Positions 22,263 to 33,849 of a stretch of 64,000 bases of DNA are shown here, one piece after another. How positions within the stretch are numbered: position 1 is the stretch's first letter; each line of letters opens with the position of its first letter. Below the pieces are notes generated by a model. The model saw only the letters and a list, made by a program, of their open reading frames with translations, made no database searches and was not told where the DNA came from. Both the position numbers and the translations under genes were made by a program. Origin of the DNA: Actinernus sp. WN-2022 (Eukaryota > Cnidaria > Anthozoa > Actiniaria > Actinernidae); NCBI GenBank assembly GCA_030867875.1, contig JAOWCC010000019.1:76040861-76104860 (forward strand), given 5' to 3'.

Positions 22263-22688
22263 AGGGGTGAGCAGAAAATGACAATTACTGCAATGTGTCT
22301 GACATTAGCAGGCTTTGTTGGAGGATTTAACAGGATTGTTAGCAATAACAGAGTCGAGGATTAGTAGGATTAGCACTTAAGCACCGAGTTTACAGTTCAT
22401 GTTGTTCTAAGTTGAAAATAGTTATTTTAATGCCTCAATGCGTTCAAGGAAAATAACTAGTATAAAATGATTATAGAATACATGTATTACAAGTACCCAT
22501 GAACCTTATTTTAGATATCAATTTGAAATCAAGTGAATAGCAAAAATATGTTGCTTTGATTGCAGTGCTGCTGCGTTAAAGTGCCTCTATTAAGTGAACA
22601 TTTTAGTCAATTTGTGCAATTAAAATTAAAAAATAATTTCCGAGAGTGTGAACGCTAGTTTTCTTCGTTGTAGTCGCATAATTAGCCG
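22263..22688 (+). other. 3' untranslated region of the F-box/pseudo-E2 gene
   Basis: AT-rich non-coding sequence after the stop. It contains a partial echo of the final coding sequence (TTAGCAGGCTTTGTTGGAGGA at about 22306, resembling 22156-22180), which suggests a small tandem duplication. ATTAAA hexamers at 22619-22630 are the best polyadenylation candidates. The next element begins at about 22689. Confidence 0.45.
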
Positions 22689-23535
22689 GTAACAAAATGA
22701 GTGGGGGACTGGAACCGAGTCAGTAAAACTAATTCAATTAATAACTAGTCAAAGTGAGCATTATTTTCCAAAAGAATAGATCACCTAGCTAGTCTGGAAA
22801 GTTTGGTGAACTTTGGCTCAATATTGACGATGCTAGAAGGCATCAAATATGTCAATTTTCCCATACAAACTCTTCTTTTTTAACGTTGTCCCTCCAAACC
22901 ATACACCCCATTCCAATATGGCGGATACACGGCCGTAGCGTTGGGGCGGGACACGAAAACGAGGGTAGTTAGGCGGAAGTCGATGTCAAGAAGGTCATGA
23001 GGCGGGAATTTCGCGCAAGTTTTGAAGCGAGTTTGTTTTTTCGAGAGGGTTGGAATAAGTAGATTTTATCCCGAGTTAGAAAATATGGTGGATATTCAGG
23101 CTATCGTTTTCACTGAAGAATATATCCCTCAGTGAAAATGATAGTCTGAATATCCGCCATATTTTCTAACTCTGGGGATAAAATCTACTTATTCCAACCC
23201 TCTCGGAAAAACAAACTCGCTTCAAAACTTGCGCGAAATTCCCGCCTCATGACCTTCTTGGCATCGACTTCCGCCTAACTACCCTCGTTTTCGTGTCCCG
23301 CCCCAACGCTCCGGCCGTGTATCCGCCATATTGGAATGGGGTGTATACATTCATTGTAACATTTTGGAGGGACAAAGAAATTTTAATTGCCTATAATTCA
23401 GACAAGATTAACTTGAAATCACATCAAACTTGGCACACATGCTAATTTCAACATGCTCTATCAGGTGATGAACTTCATTTTAGAATTAGAGTAATTCTGA
23501 TAAACTCGGTCCAAGTCTCCTGCTCGTTTTGTTAC
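22689..23535. mobile_element. TIR element (GTAACAAAA ends) carrying a nested palindrome
   Basis: GTAACAAAATGAGTGGGGGA at the left is inverted as ...CTCCTGCTCGTTTTGTTAC at the right, and pairing continues to GGACCGAGT. A related GAGTAGGGGACTGGAACTGAGTG end occurs at 52198. Contains the palindrome at 22884-23381. Confidence 0.6.
22884..23381. mobile_element. Long near-perfect palindromic MITE
   Basis: Arms of about 215 bp (22898-23115 and 23129-23345) are almost identical complements around an 11-nt loop. Outer TTGTCCCTCCAAA and TTTGGAGGGACAA mark the ends. Includes GCCATATTGGAATGGGGTGT and its complement. No coding capacity. Confidence 0.8.
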
Positions 23536-25179
23536 TGGCCAATTGTCAAAATCGTGCGCCAAATTATATGTCGTTAATGACATGCTAATTATATGCATGA
23601 CGTCAAGTGGTTTGCACATATTTTTCTTCCTAAATACCGGTAATTTTTTTGGCTAATTCTCATTCTAAATGTCTTACTCGAGGAGCCTTGCCATCAGTCA
23701 TATTTTTTCTCAAAGATGCCTTGCCATTGGCCATATTTCTAAGTTTGTACCATTAACGTCATAAAATACGAAACTCGATTATCAAGAGTTTTGTGAGACG
23801 AGTGTTCCAGTTCAGTAGACACCGCTTCATCCCCTGAAATATTGAATAAAATCATTATTTGCTTTACTACAAGGAATTTTACTAGCTATATTATATATTT
23901 ACCCTGCAGTATATGTAGCCAGTAGTTACGACTCCCCAAGTTTTAGTGACCGGATATTCTAAAGTTGCGCCTTCATTCGAGTAGATTGCCAGCCCTGACG
24001 ATGAAATGGAGTGTAAACATATTCTAATATGAAGTATACTGGTAACCACTCACCTGAGCGATTGCTCGGTCTGAGTCTCATTTTAATACATAATTCTAGC
24101 CGCAAACTGCGAGTCTTCTGTGCGTACATCGGTGATCCCTCTCGTGTACATCAGTGACCCTCTGCACGTATATCCTTTTAAGGACGTCAAGGGCCCATTG
24201 ACATATTTAAATCGGCCGTTGCTAGGGAAAGTTTGCAGCAACCCGGAAAATTAAAGAGTGGGCAATGATTATTGTCAAGGTGACTCCTAGGGTAAAGTCT
24301 TGTAGTCTGATGACGTCATAAAAATCAGAAAATTTCTAAACTCTCCAAGGATTTTTAATCTACTAGTAATTTATGAATATTTTCCGAACCTACGAATTAA
24401 GGCGCATAAAACCGAGCATGCGTTTGCCATTACGACAAAAAATAAAGATTTTACAACACTTTTCAGTCCAATTTTTAGCTTTTTTGGCGAATGAAAAGCC
24501 ATAACTTTGGCATTTATTGTCGGTTTCCAAAATCCATGCTCGATTTTGTGGAGAATGTGGTCAACAACATTAACGGGAAAAAGTTTTGTGTTTAGTGAAA
24601 GCGCGCTAAATGTTTAGGATTTTTAGCAACTGGAAGTGAAGAAATTAACGCATGCGCAAAAGTACCTGTTTTGTGGTCGTGAAATTGTCGCAGAACTGTT
24701 GTTGCAGTAAAGTCTACAATAAATGGTCGAAGAGGATGTGCATATTCTCCTATTTCCTCCGACAATGGCCAGTTTTGGGACTTGGCTGAATACTCCAGTC
24801 TGCAATGAGCCGGCTTCGGACTGTGGCCAGGAATCCATTTCGCGGCAAACCGAAGAGCCAATAGAAATCAAACTAAAATTAGACCGAAATTCGACAACTT
24901 TCACTTGAAATAAGTTAATCTCGTGGCGTTCACAACAGTTTGTTTTCCAAGGATGAAAACTCACCTGTATTGTAATTAGTTGCACTGAGGTTCAATCACA
25001 ACTTTACCAGGAACCCGAAAGCATTATCTGGAGACAAGTGTTCATGTTTGTGGAAGATTGGAGTTGAAAATCACTTCACTTCTTGCAGTGTTCTTGAGTG
25101 GCCGTACTTTTCTTCGTGTTTTTAGAAGCCATTTGACAAATTTAGATACTATTTACTAGATGTTATTTCAATCTATCAA
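23536..25179. other. Intergenic, no recognisable feature
   Basis: Contains a small internal duplication (GCCTTGCCATCAGTCATATTTTTTCTC and GCCTTGCCATTGGCCATATTT near 23690-23740). Otherwise only short chance reading frames that I cannot support. Confidence 0.4.
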
Positions 25180-26275
25180 CAGTAGAAAGATCTCGGCTAC
25201 ATCGGAGATGATATCGAATCATCTCACAGCAAATATGTCAATGATGTCATTGGAGGTAGCCTTGAAGAAGGTGATAGTAAATCCTTTTGGAACTACATTA
25301 AACTGAAAAGAACAGTCTGTTGGAGTACCACCACTACGTGATGGTGACGTCCTTACAGAATCGAATAAAGGGAAGGCAGATCTCCTTGATGACTGGTTTA
25401 CTTCACTGGATAAACATATAAGAACTGACGTGTTGCTGTTAGACTTTTCTAAAGCATTTGACTCAGTACCTCACTGCCGACTTCTAAGTAAATTAAGTTG
25501 TTATGGTATTTCTACTAAAACTCTATCTTGGATTAAGGGTTTCCTTCTAAACCGCTCCCAATGTGTCCAAGTGTCTAGTGCTAAATCTGATTGGAACGTC
25601 TCTTCTGGCGTTCCTCAAAGCACTGTTTTGGACCCCCTCCTGTTCTTGGCTTACATAAACGATATAACATGTAATCTTAATTCACATGCATATTAAGTTG
25701 TTTGCCGATGATGCTGTTGTACCGTGAGATATTAGATATACACTACATGAACTTACTTCAACAAGACATTAATACCATCTCAGACTGGGCGCAAACCTGG
25801 CAAATGGAATTTAATCTAACTAAATGTAATCAGATTGTCAATTACTAGATCTAAGCAAAATCTGCCTGCTCAGTACCAGATGCTGGGTCACGATTTAGAA
25901 ATAGTCTCATGCCACAAATATATTGGCATATCTATTCAAGATGACCTAAAATGGGACACTCGGGTTAAATCTAAAGCCATGAAGCTACTTAGAAACACGT
26001 AGATACTTAGATTCCACTACTATGATGTACAAAAGTGTAAATAATATAGTTAACTTACCCTTCCCTAGTTCTGTACAATATTCTGATTATAGAACTCGCT
26101 CATACCATCCATACAAGTTTAGACATATTTCTACCCATATAAATGCTTATAAGTTCTCTTTTTTTTTTCTCGTATAATACCTTTATGGAATGCATTACCA
26201 CTATCTGCTGTCACGGCAGCAAACGCAGCCAGACTTGAACTTTGGAGTGAATTCGCTTAGCCCATGAAATATTGA
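25180..26275 (+). pseudogene. LINE reverse transcriptase remnant
   Basis: Reads VLLLDFSKAFDSVPHCRLLS (RT block with FxxAFD), SGVPQSTVLDPLLFLAYIND, then after a frameshift KLFADDAVV (catalytic FADD). Further fragments are QMEFNLTKCN, MMYKSVNNIVNLPFP and IIPLWNALPLSAV. The motifs occur in correct order with several frame breaks and stops, so this is a decayed CR1/L2/RTE-like LINE. The 5' endonuclease is absent. Confidence 0.88.
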
Positions 26276-26917
26276 TGGTGAAATAGTGGATGGTTTGGAT
26301 TTTATCCAACCGTTCGTTAATTCAACAAATGTAGGTGCTGGTTGTTGGATGTCTTTCAAGGGTTAAGCGAAAAACCACTTCATTGTGCTACGTTTACTCT
26401 AAGTTATAATAATAATTAATCTGTTGTTATTTGAAGTACTATAATATTTATTTATTATTTATGCATTTATTTTGCCATCGACCGCTGTTAATATCCTGCA
26501 TAGTGTTATACTAAAAGGATTAATAAATATGAGAGGAGATGAGACAAGTTTGCTTTCCCATACGTCGGCGATTTCCTGACTGACTTCATCACTGTGTTGG
26601 CGGTGCTGTACGCTTGCCGTTACTTTTTTACTCGGTACAAATTATTAATTATTTCTCTTTCTCTAGATTCAAGTACAGTTAGGCGCCTTTCGAGTCCTGA
26701 ACGATTCCTTCAAATTTATCGGATTGAGATTCTTATCAAGTATTATTTTCTTTCACACGATAAACCAAGCTTTTCATTTTCCCCGCTACAACTTGTTCCG
26801 ACTTTTGAACACTTTACTTCATTCATTCATGAAAACCTTTCAGGTAAACCACGAATAACACTTACAAACATATGTAAGTATTAAGACTATCGGGTGGCCG
26901 GTGAGCACGCATAAAAC
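26276..26917. other. Intergenic, no recognisable feature
   Basis: AT-rich LINE 3' flank followed by sequence without coding or repeat signature that I can identify. Confidence 0.4.
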
Positions 26918-26971
26918 TAGCCTGAGAAAACAGCCGACTCATATAGCCGAGTCGGCTGTTTTCTCAGGCTT
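26918..26971. repeat. 54-bp perfect hairpin (TAGCCTGAGAAAAC)
   Basis: TAGCCTGAGAAAACAGCCGA and its complement flank a 5-6 nt loop. The TAGCCTG end resembles the MULE-like ends at 2425 and 8066. It is probably a fully contracted MITE. Confidence 0.7.
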
Positions 26972-27284
26972 GCAAAAACCGGAAGTCAAAATCGCATCTG
27001 CTGCTGCGAGGATAACAACGAAATATGTCAATGGGCCCTTAAGGGTGCGTTTACCAATTTCGTCGCTAAGCAGCGACGTTGCTTTGAAGGGTCAGCGCGC
27101 GCGCGCTCATGCAAATGACGGGAAAAACTTACTTCCGGTTTAGTGAAAAAGCAACGCGCGCGCTTCGCAATTCGCTGGCTAGCAAGCTCCACTCCTCCAG
27201 TTTTGTTAACATTTTGTAAGTTAGAAAACATTGAAAGAGAAACAAGAGTTCCCTGAATCTAGTGTTCCAGCCACACTTGGTTTA

Positions 27285-27505
27285 CATTGAGGACTCGGGT
27301 TCGAACCCCAGGATAATTTTTTTCTCAGTTTGAATTGTTTTCTTTATATTTCATCTCGTCGTTTTCCTATGAATCCTAGCCCTACGCCAGTGAGAGCTCG
27401 TTGTTTACCTGTGAACCCTAGCTCTAGGTTGGTGAGACCTCGTCATTTACCTGGGAACTTGTTTACTGACCGGTTAGGGTTAGGTTTACGGTACGGGTTA
27501 GTGCA
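27285..27505 (+). mobile_element. tRNA-derived SINE-like copy
   Basis: B box GGTTCGAACCC at 27298-27308, followed by a body containing GAACCCTAGCTCTAGGT, GTGAGACCTCG and TTTACTGACCGGTTAGG. The same body follows a tRNA-like head at 60567-60760. The A box is degraded in this copy. Confidence 0.6.
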
Positions 27506-28095
27506 TGTGAAGTTTCGGTAAAAGGGAATAAGTCTCTACCAGCTTTCGATTGACCGTGAGTAACCAAAATGGTGGTGGAGAGCGGCCATGAATTTTTCCC
27601 TAGTCCCACGCGTGTAGTCCGCCATTTTGAAACTTTCAGCCTCGCAAACTTGGGCGACCGCCTATTGTGCTTCCTTATAAGGAGGTCGTACGATAGACCC
27701 TTCTCTCGCGCCATCTCAAGAAGAGGCGAACCTCACCCCGCAAACTCGACCTCGCAGCTGACTGAACCGAGTGAAATTTGAAATGCGAATTCGTTTTGAG
27801 CTAGAAATCATAGATTAAAACATTGTTTTAAACTACAAAGGAATTCTTCCGGATTATTATTCAGTGAAATAAGTATTGCACTCAACTAGAACACAAGCCT
27901 CGCTAAATTTATAGAAATGTTACTCTTACAAAAGGCGATCAGACCTCGTTAGTAATGGCGAAGAGTCGAGTCGCACCCCCGAAGAACTGAGATGACACCT
28001 CCCCAACTAGAGTTAATGGTAACACTGATAAGCGCGAAACTCACATGCCAGCTTCATCCAGAATGCTCTCAAGAAGAAATTTCACGATGTAAATC

Positions 28096-28847
28096 TCACC
28101 ATGTGGTGGTCAGATCGTCCTTCACTGGCTACACAGCAACAAGCAACTGAAACAGTTTGTCAGAAATCGCGTCCAAGAGATTAAGCAACTGTTCTCAGTA
28201 ACAACATGGCGATAGTGTCTCGTATTTGACAACCCTGCAGATTTGTTAACACGAGGTATCAGATCAGCCCAGCTAGTCTTCATCTTCTTGGTTAGAGACA
28301 GATCGCGAGTGACCAACGTGAGATCACAATGCTGTCCTTCATGGACGAAAACGGGTTACTTCGCTGCGACGGGAGGATCCACGACGCCCCAGTTACTAAC
28401 GCTGCGCAGTTTCCATTGCTTCTTCCTCCGAAGGTCCCCTAACGGTTCTTAAAGTCATTCGCGACGCACATGTTTGTCAACTCTTACTGCACCATGCCAA
28501 AAATACTGGATCCCATGCAGCAAGCCGTTGGAAACAAGAGTATCTTGTTGACAGTTCCAAACTACCCGAGCACCGCCTCTAAAGTGAAGGTTGGCGACAT
28601 CGGTCTTGTCCACGAGGATCAGTGTATAAGACTGAAGTGGAAACTCGCCGTTGTCGAGTTTGCCGATCCGTGGCCAGGACGGCCATGTTCGTGCTGTCAA
28701 CAAACGCACTGGCCAATTAGGAAGGTCTACCCACTCGAGGTTACAGCGATGAATGAACCCCGGCAACAAGCGACAGAAGAACCACAGCAGCAGATCCCGA
28801 ACAGCAGCGACACGAATCGTAGTAAATCAGCGGACGTACCACGATAA
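28096..28847 (+). pseudogene. BEL/Pao retrotransposon pol remnant
   Basis: Frame-broken but diagnostic order. 28108 onwards reads IVLHWLHSNKQLKQFVRNR, then NPADLLTRGI, then CDGRIHDAPVTNAAQFPLLL (integrase N-terminal zinc region), and finally VGDIGLVHEDQCIRLKWKLA with VRKVYPLEV-like IRKVYPLEV, the C-terminal tail of Pao polyproteins. The catalytic integrase core between QKYWIP and VGD is missing, so this is an internally deleted, dead copy. No LTR pair was recognised around it. Confidence 0.85.
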
Positions 28848-28974
28848 ACTGAAGTTATTAGTCGGCAAGGCATCTAATACGGCTGTGTATTTTTACGAGT
28901 CATGCATATTTTGGCGAGCCAAAATACTGATAAAGAGTACAAATACAACCATATAGATGCTTAACGGAGTAATA

Positions 28975-29115
28975 ATATAGATACAAAAATACTCAATTCT
29001 GATTGGCTGAGCATAGACGTTAATCACTGACAGCAGTGCAAACAGTTAATTCGATGCAAAAACTAGTTAATTCGGTGCAAAACTAGTTAATTCAGTTCTC
29101 CTTTTCATTTTTGCA
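28975..29115 (+). repeat. Short tandem motif GTTAATTCGGTGCAAAAACTA
   Basis: Two and a half copies of an about 22-bp unit (AACTAGTTAATTCGRTGCAA) at about 29040-29095. A flanking ATTCTGATTGGCTG motif is typical of dispersed MITE ends. Confidence 0.5.
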
Positions 29116-29379
29116 TCTATATTATTAACCGGTAATCATTAGTGTGCACAGTGCTTGTGATGTTTGAAAATTCCACAAATAACACTCGTCCTGCGGACTC
29201 GTGTTACGCACTATTACTCGTTAATTGAACACATTAATGATCACCAATACAACTATCGTAAATTTGTTTTACAACAAGAAACTAAACTAAACAGCGGGCA
29301 AGGCGTTGGAGACGAGAAAAATAGCACGAAACAATTGATACGAGCGTGACGTGTCCTCATTCCCATGTAATTAGGGACC

Positions 29380-29560
29380 GGACACTATTTGGCGGTAGGG
29401 TGGGGTTGTACTGTGCTGCTAGGATAGTTTGTGGTAGACGCAAGTTTGATCATGTTACTCCAATCTTACATCAACTCCAATGGTTACCTGTAAAGGTCAC
29501 TCTCGAGTATAGCTTAATTACTAGATTTGCATTGTGGCAAGCCTCCAAAATTGTGACCCT
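29380..29560 (+). pseudogene. LINE C-terminal fragment
   Basis: Reads RVGLYCAARIVCGRRKFDHV, then TPILHQLQWLPVKVTLEYSL, matching the AARLV...HITPVL..LHWLPV block of CR1/L2 LINEs. About 60 codons, truncated at both ends. Confidence 0.75.
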
Positions 29561-30121
29561 GCAGTTCTCTGGTCTCACAAAATAATGACCCTCCCCTTAG
29601 ATAAGCCCCCCCCCCCCGCTAAATAATGTCCGTTCCCTTAGCAAATCAGAAAACGAGAATGTTACCAGTTGTGCTGTCAAAGTAAGTTTTATAAACTTGT
29701 TACACGTGCATGCTATGTTCTAAATCTCAGCTATCGATATGAGGAGCGTTCTATTCTAAATCCACAAGCTTCATTTGTTTGCACTTTAACAACATCGAAT
29801 ACAGGAATGTATAAAAAGGCGAACTTTTGAGTTTTTCCCTAACATAAACGGCACTATGTGACGTTCCTACAATCCTAAGCGGCAATTCCAAGTCAGTTCC
29901 TCGCCCAATCACGTCCGTACTTCCAGGCCGTCGCAGGGGACGCAGGTATCCATACCCAGAAGGCACTGCGTGTTCATGTTATAGAGCTTGTGCATTTCAT
30001 CCAGACTCCTGTTGCCATCAACCACCTAAATATGGCAGTCGATCCCATTAATAAATTTTGTTTCTTAGCATCTGGGGAATTCGAGGAAACTTATACCACT
30101 GAAAAAATGGATGCCTAAATA

Positions 30122-30488
30122 CAGTAAACACCCGCGTATAAGAACCTAGTGATTAAGAACCTGTTGAGCCTAAAAATTGAAACAGGTTCTTGTTTGGAAA
30201 ATCAGTTTAATTTTGTTGCAGTGTATAGGGCATAGACAACCTGAAATAAAGCAGGGTATGCACAGTCTTACGGTTTAGACATAATTATATGTTTCTTATG
30301 CATAAGGAAGGGACCACACCCATATAGACTACGGTTGTTTGACCAGCAGCAAGCACCTTTTCCTCTTAAGAAAATAAGAACCTATTTAAGAACCTAAATA
30401 GCCTAAATTCTCAGTAGACACCAAATCTATAAGAACCTTTTTAGGCTAACTTGGAAACATCTAGGTTCTTATACGCGGGTGTTTACTG
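30122..30488. mobile_element. TA-flanked MITE (CAGTAAACACCCGCG)
   Basis: TIRs CAGTAAACACCCGCGTATAA and complement (about 28 bp), each bordered by TA (30120-30121, 30489-30490). CAGT ends with TA duplication fit the Tc1/mariner type. 367 bp, non-coding. Confidence 0.82.
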
Positions 30489-30490
30489 TA

Positions 30491-30850
30491 TACATGCATC
30501 AGGAGTTCCGGACTTCCGGTTGGATCACACTGCATTCTGGGTAGGTGGGCTCAGAAAAGTGGGCATCAACTTCCAGAGCGGCCATATTGTATTTGAGCGC
30601 AGTCAACTTGGAAACTTTATTAATCCCGTTCTAAAGCTTAAACATCGACTTAGAACTCCCAACTGAAGAATCTGTAAAGGTAAGATATTCCGTGTATTAG
30701 GTAGTAAGTTTTTGAAGTTGCAAAGGAGCAAAAATTGACTGCACTCAAATCCAATATGGCCGATCTAGAAGTTGTTGCCCACTTTTCTGAGCCCACCTAC
30801 CCAGAATGCAGTGTGATCCAACCGGAAGTCCGGAACTCCTGATGCATGTA
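30491..30850. mobile_element. Long-TIR MITE (TACATGCATCAGG)
   Basis: Arms of about 110 bp, for example CAGGAGTTCCGGACTTCCGG and GATCACACTGCATTCTGGGT with complements. The left end abuts the preceding MITE directly at the TA of 30489-30490; TA also follows the right end (30851-30852). Confidence 0.8.
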
Positions 30851-31288
30851 TAGTGCTGTATTTGTCTCCTGTAAATTGTACACTAAATGTCAGTTATGGA
30901 CCGATTTTCATGTCCATAAAACTCATTTGGATTTCCCGCGCGCCGTGTCCGCATGATATCGTAAGAAACAAACCGAGTACATAATAGATACAGCCCACAC
31001 CGAGTAATCCTGTACCGCTCGAGACCTGTATTCTGATTGCACCATTATACTGTAGCTCTATTGTTTTTGTATTGCACGTTCTAAAGATTAGGGCGTTTTG
31101 TATTGTTGGGTAAGCCAATCGGCTGTGGCTCGTCAGCAATGCTGCATCGCGTGTCCAGCACTATTGCAGAGCGTCTTCATCAAAATTGCATGGCATGTTG
31201 TTGGAGCAGAGACACGGCGCAATAGGCAAGTTACGTACTCTCACGGACGAGCACGCCATGGAGGCTAGAACGGGAGATTATTTTCTAA

Positions 31289-32178
31289 TAGACCAGTTTA
31301 CGATTCATGCGTATAGTTGTTCTGTCAACTGGCGGGCCACCATTGTTTACCATTTGACAAATAAACAAAGGAGCGTTTTTTTTGGGAAACCGCAATATAT
31401 TTGGACGAGAAAAGAATGGCGCGAGGACAAAAAGGAAGTAGGGGGAGGGGAGGAGAAGGGAAGGGAACACCTAAGGCAAGGCCTGTTTACCAGCGAACGA
31501 ACGTTCCTGATTGGTGCGGTTCTGACAATATTGACTGGCACCAATCATGCGTTCATCCATATCGTATTTCGAGGAAAACTTCAGCGTAATCAGCGAAAGG
31601 TTCGGCGAAGCAGACTTGGAATATTTCTTTGTACAGCGGGTTAATTTTCCTGCTCTAAAGCTAACTCTCTAAAGAATGCTGGAACGGACGGAAATAAGGT
31701 TTGCAACAACTTGTTGGGTTTTGAAAAAAAGTTTGATTTTCAACTCCTTGTTTGGTATGGCGTATAACATGACATGTATCTAAAAATGACAAATATACGG
31801 CCATCTACAAAGTCAATACGTTATGAACCAAGCCCGGTTACAAATTACAAATTAAAATTATAGTGTGTTTTGGTTCAGATTGAGAGTTGCTTGTGACCTA
31901 CGCCAAAGCTAGACACAATGGTGTTTGCATAATTCCCAACATGCCACAAAACAGGGAACAGCGTGTAATAAACACGAATACAGGCAGCTTAGAATTTATC
32001 ATAATAATTATGAATGAAATATCTAACTTCAAAATCACAGGCCTTGCGGGCAGGCGTTCTCTCCTCCCCCCTTCTTCCTTTTTGTCCTCGCGACATTCTT
32101 TCGTCGTCCAAATATATTGCGGTTTCCCAAATAAAACGCCTGCATTGCAGGCTAGCGCATGAACCGTAAACTGGTCTA
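31289..32178. mobile_element. Large ATAGACCAG-family element
   Basis: Termini TAGACCAGTTTACG...TTCATGCG and CGCATGAACCGTAAACTGG plus TCTA. Arms extend about 190 bp (CGCAATATATTTGGACGA and GCGAGGACAAAAAGGAAG against complements at 32070-32130). Same termini as the 136-bp MITE at 6622. Open frames are incidental; no transposase. Confidence 0.75.
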
Positions 32179-32388
32179 TGCTAAATCAGCTTTTAATAAC
32201 TTCCTATGCATGAGCCTCCATTGTCGTCTGTTAGAATACGATGTGGTTGTCTGGCCTTTGCGGCCAGCATTGCTTGAATATTTTTCTGCGTATAGACTTT
32301 TTTAAATTGTAAATATTTTATCATTAAAATCGATTCTATATCAACTAAATAGTTGAATGGTGAAATATTTATCGATTGGAGTGTTGCG

Positions 32389-33485
32389 TACCCTGGTTCC
32401 AGAGGTTTTCTAGAGAACAGAAAGAGAGAACAGATCGAAGAGCCGCGAAGCGGCGAGCGAGCTGCGAAGCAGCAAGAAGAGAAAACCTCTGGTATCGGTG
32501 GGCGCTAATCTCACTTTCATGTTTTGAAAACTGTCAAACACGTCAACTGAGTAATTAATACATCGACCAATCAGGAGAGAGATACGCGTCACATTATAAT
32601 TTAGCTAGAGTAAAAGAATGCTGTGCCAGAAGATTAATTTGTTTACATGTCAAATGCAGGCGATTCAGTTCACAGCAGAGAACTCCCCGTAAAATTAAAA
32701 CACCACTCACTGAAGCCGTAAAATCTCGAACAAACGACCATTGCAGAGTATGCAGGATAAACATATTTAAAGCACGTAGCCGATCTACAACGCATACCGA
32801 CCTAAATGGCGTTTCACAAGTGATCCGGTGTCAAGAAAAATATGCCACAGAACTATTCTGAAGTTCGAGAAGACCTTATATCAATCTGAGAGCCCACCAA
32901 TGATTTTAGAGGCCAGATAACAATAACTATTACGTTCCGTGGATAACTGAACCCTCTCAATGGTAATTATTTGCTTATATCTGGTAGCAACTGAAAAATT
33001 ATCGACTTGCCATGATCAGTCGGTAGGATTTCCGATTTATAACGCCAAATAACGCTTTGTCTTGCTTTATATCAGTCTGTGGGAAAGCGATCTTTTAGTA
33101 CAGATGATACGATGTCTTCATAGATGCTTTGAGGAATCGCCGTACGAATGACTACGAGATCGAGCGGACTTCGATCGAAGCTGAGTCAGCAAACGTAAAT
33201 AATTACCAGTTGACCATACGATATCACAATGATTACTTATCCTTCCGTCCCTGAGAACAATATATCTAACCAATGACAGTTCTTGATGAGCTCATTAAAT
33301 ATTCCTCCAATCAGAAAAGACAGTCAGATCTTGACCCTCATGAAAGTGAGATTAGCGCCCACCGATACCAGAGGTTTTCTCTTCTCTCGCTGCTTCGCAG
33401 CTCGCTCGCCGCTTCGCGGCTCTTCTGTTCTCCGCGGCTCTTCTCTTCTTTCTGTTCTCTCTAGAAAACCTCTGGAACCAGGGTA
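32389..33485. mobile_element. TACCCTGG element with 9-bp target duplication
   Basis: TIRs TACCCTGGTTCCAGAGG and CCTCTGGAACCAGGGTA, flanked by perfect 9-bp repeats AGTGTTGCG (32380-32388, 33486-33494). Subterminal GC-rich inverted tracts read GCCGCGAAGCGGC and GCTGCGAAGCAGC. The interior is shared, inverted, with 18592-19829. The 9-bp duplication again points to MULE-like transposition. No full transposase. Confidence 0.85.
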
Positions 33486-33728
33486 AGTGTTGCGTGGAAG
33501 GTTTATATTTCGAACGTGCGAATAACGTGACGTCAAACAGGTAATTTACTGTCAATTAATTGTCCTTTAGACGAATATTTGGCAAAATCACTGATATATG
33601 CTTCAAATATAACAGATGTTTATAAAATATCATTTATCTATACCAGCAAGTTTTTGTATAATAAATTATTCCCTGGTTGACGTCACGCACTCATAACTCA
33701 GATGCAATACTCAAGTTATGTTATTTAG

Positions 33729-33734
33729 TTTATT
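33729..33734 (-). terminator. Candidate polyadenylation signal of the TK2-like gene
   Basis: AATAAA on the - strand, about 100 nt past the proposed stop codon (33832-33834). Position is appropriate for a 3' end. Confidence 0.45.
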
Positions 33735-33831
33735 TACAGGTAGATAACAAATTTGGGTTCATATGCACTTTAAGCCTACAAAAAGCCGGGAAGTCCGAAA
33801 TTTAATGAATTATTCCACACGAAAAACCAGC

Positions 33832-33849
33832 TTACGCGTCCAAATCAAA
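33832..33849 (-). CDS. TK2: TK2-like gene, proposed terminal exon 9
   Basis: After acceptor TTACACTGCAG the phase-0 frame reads FDLDA then TAA. VVFDLDA resembles the final PVLVIEAD strand of the family, but the protein would end 20-30 residues earlier than relatives. The polypyrimidine tract is weak. Tentative. Confidence 0.45.
   Translation of the reverse strand, partial: FDLDA

Noticed and set aside
24592..24985. Overlapping frames of 89 and 120 codons on the - strand and 61 on +
   Set aside because: No recognisable domain, mutual overlap on opposite strands, and no splice or start context to prefer one.
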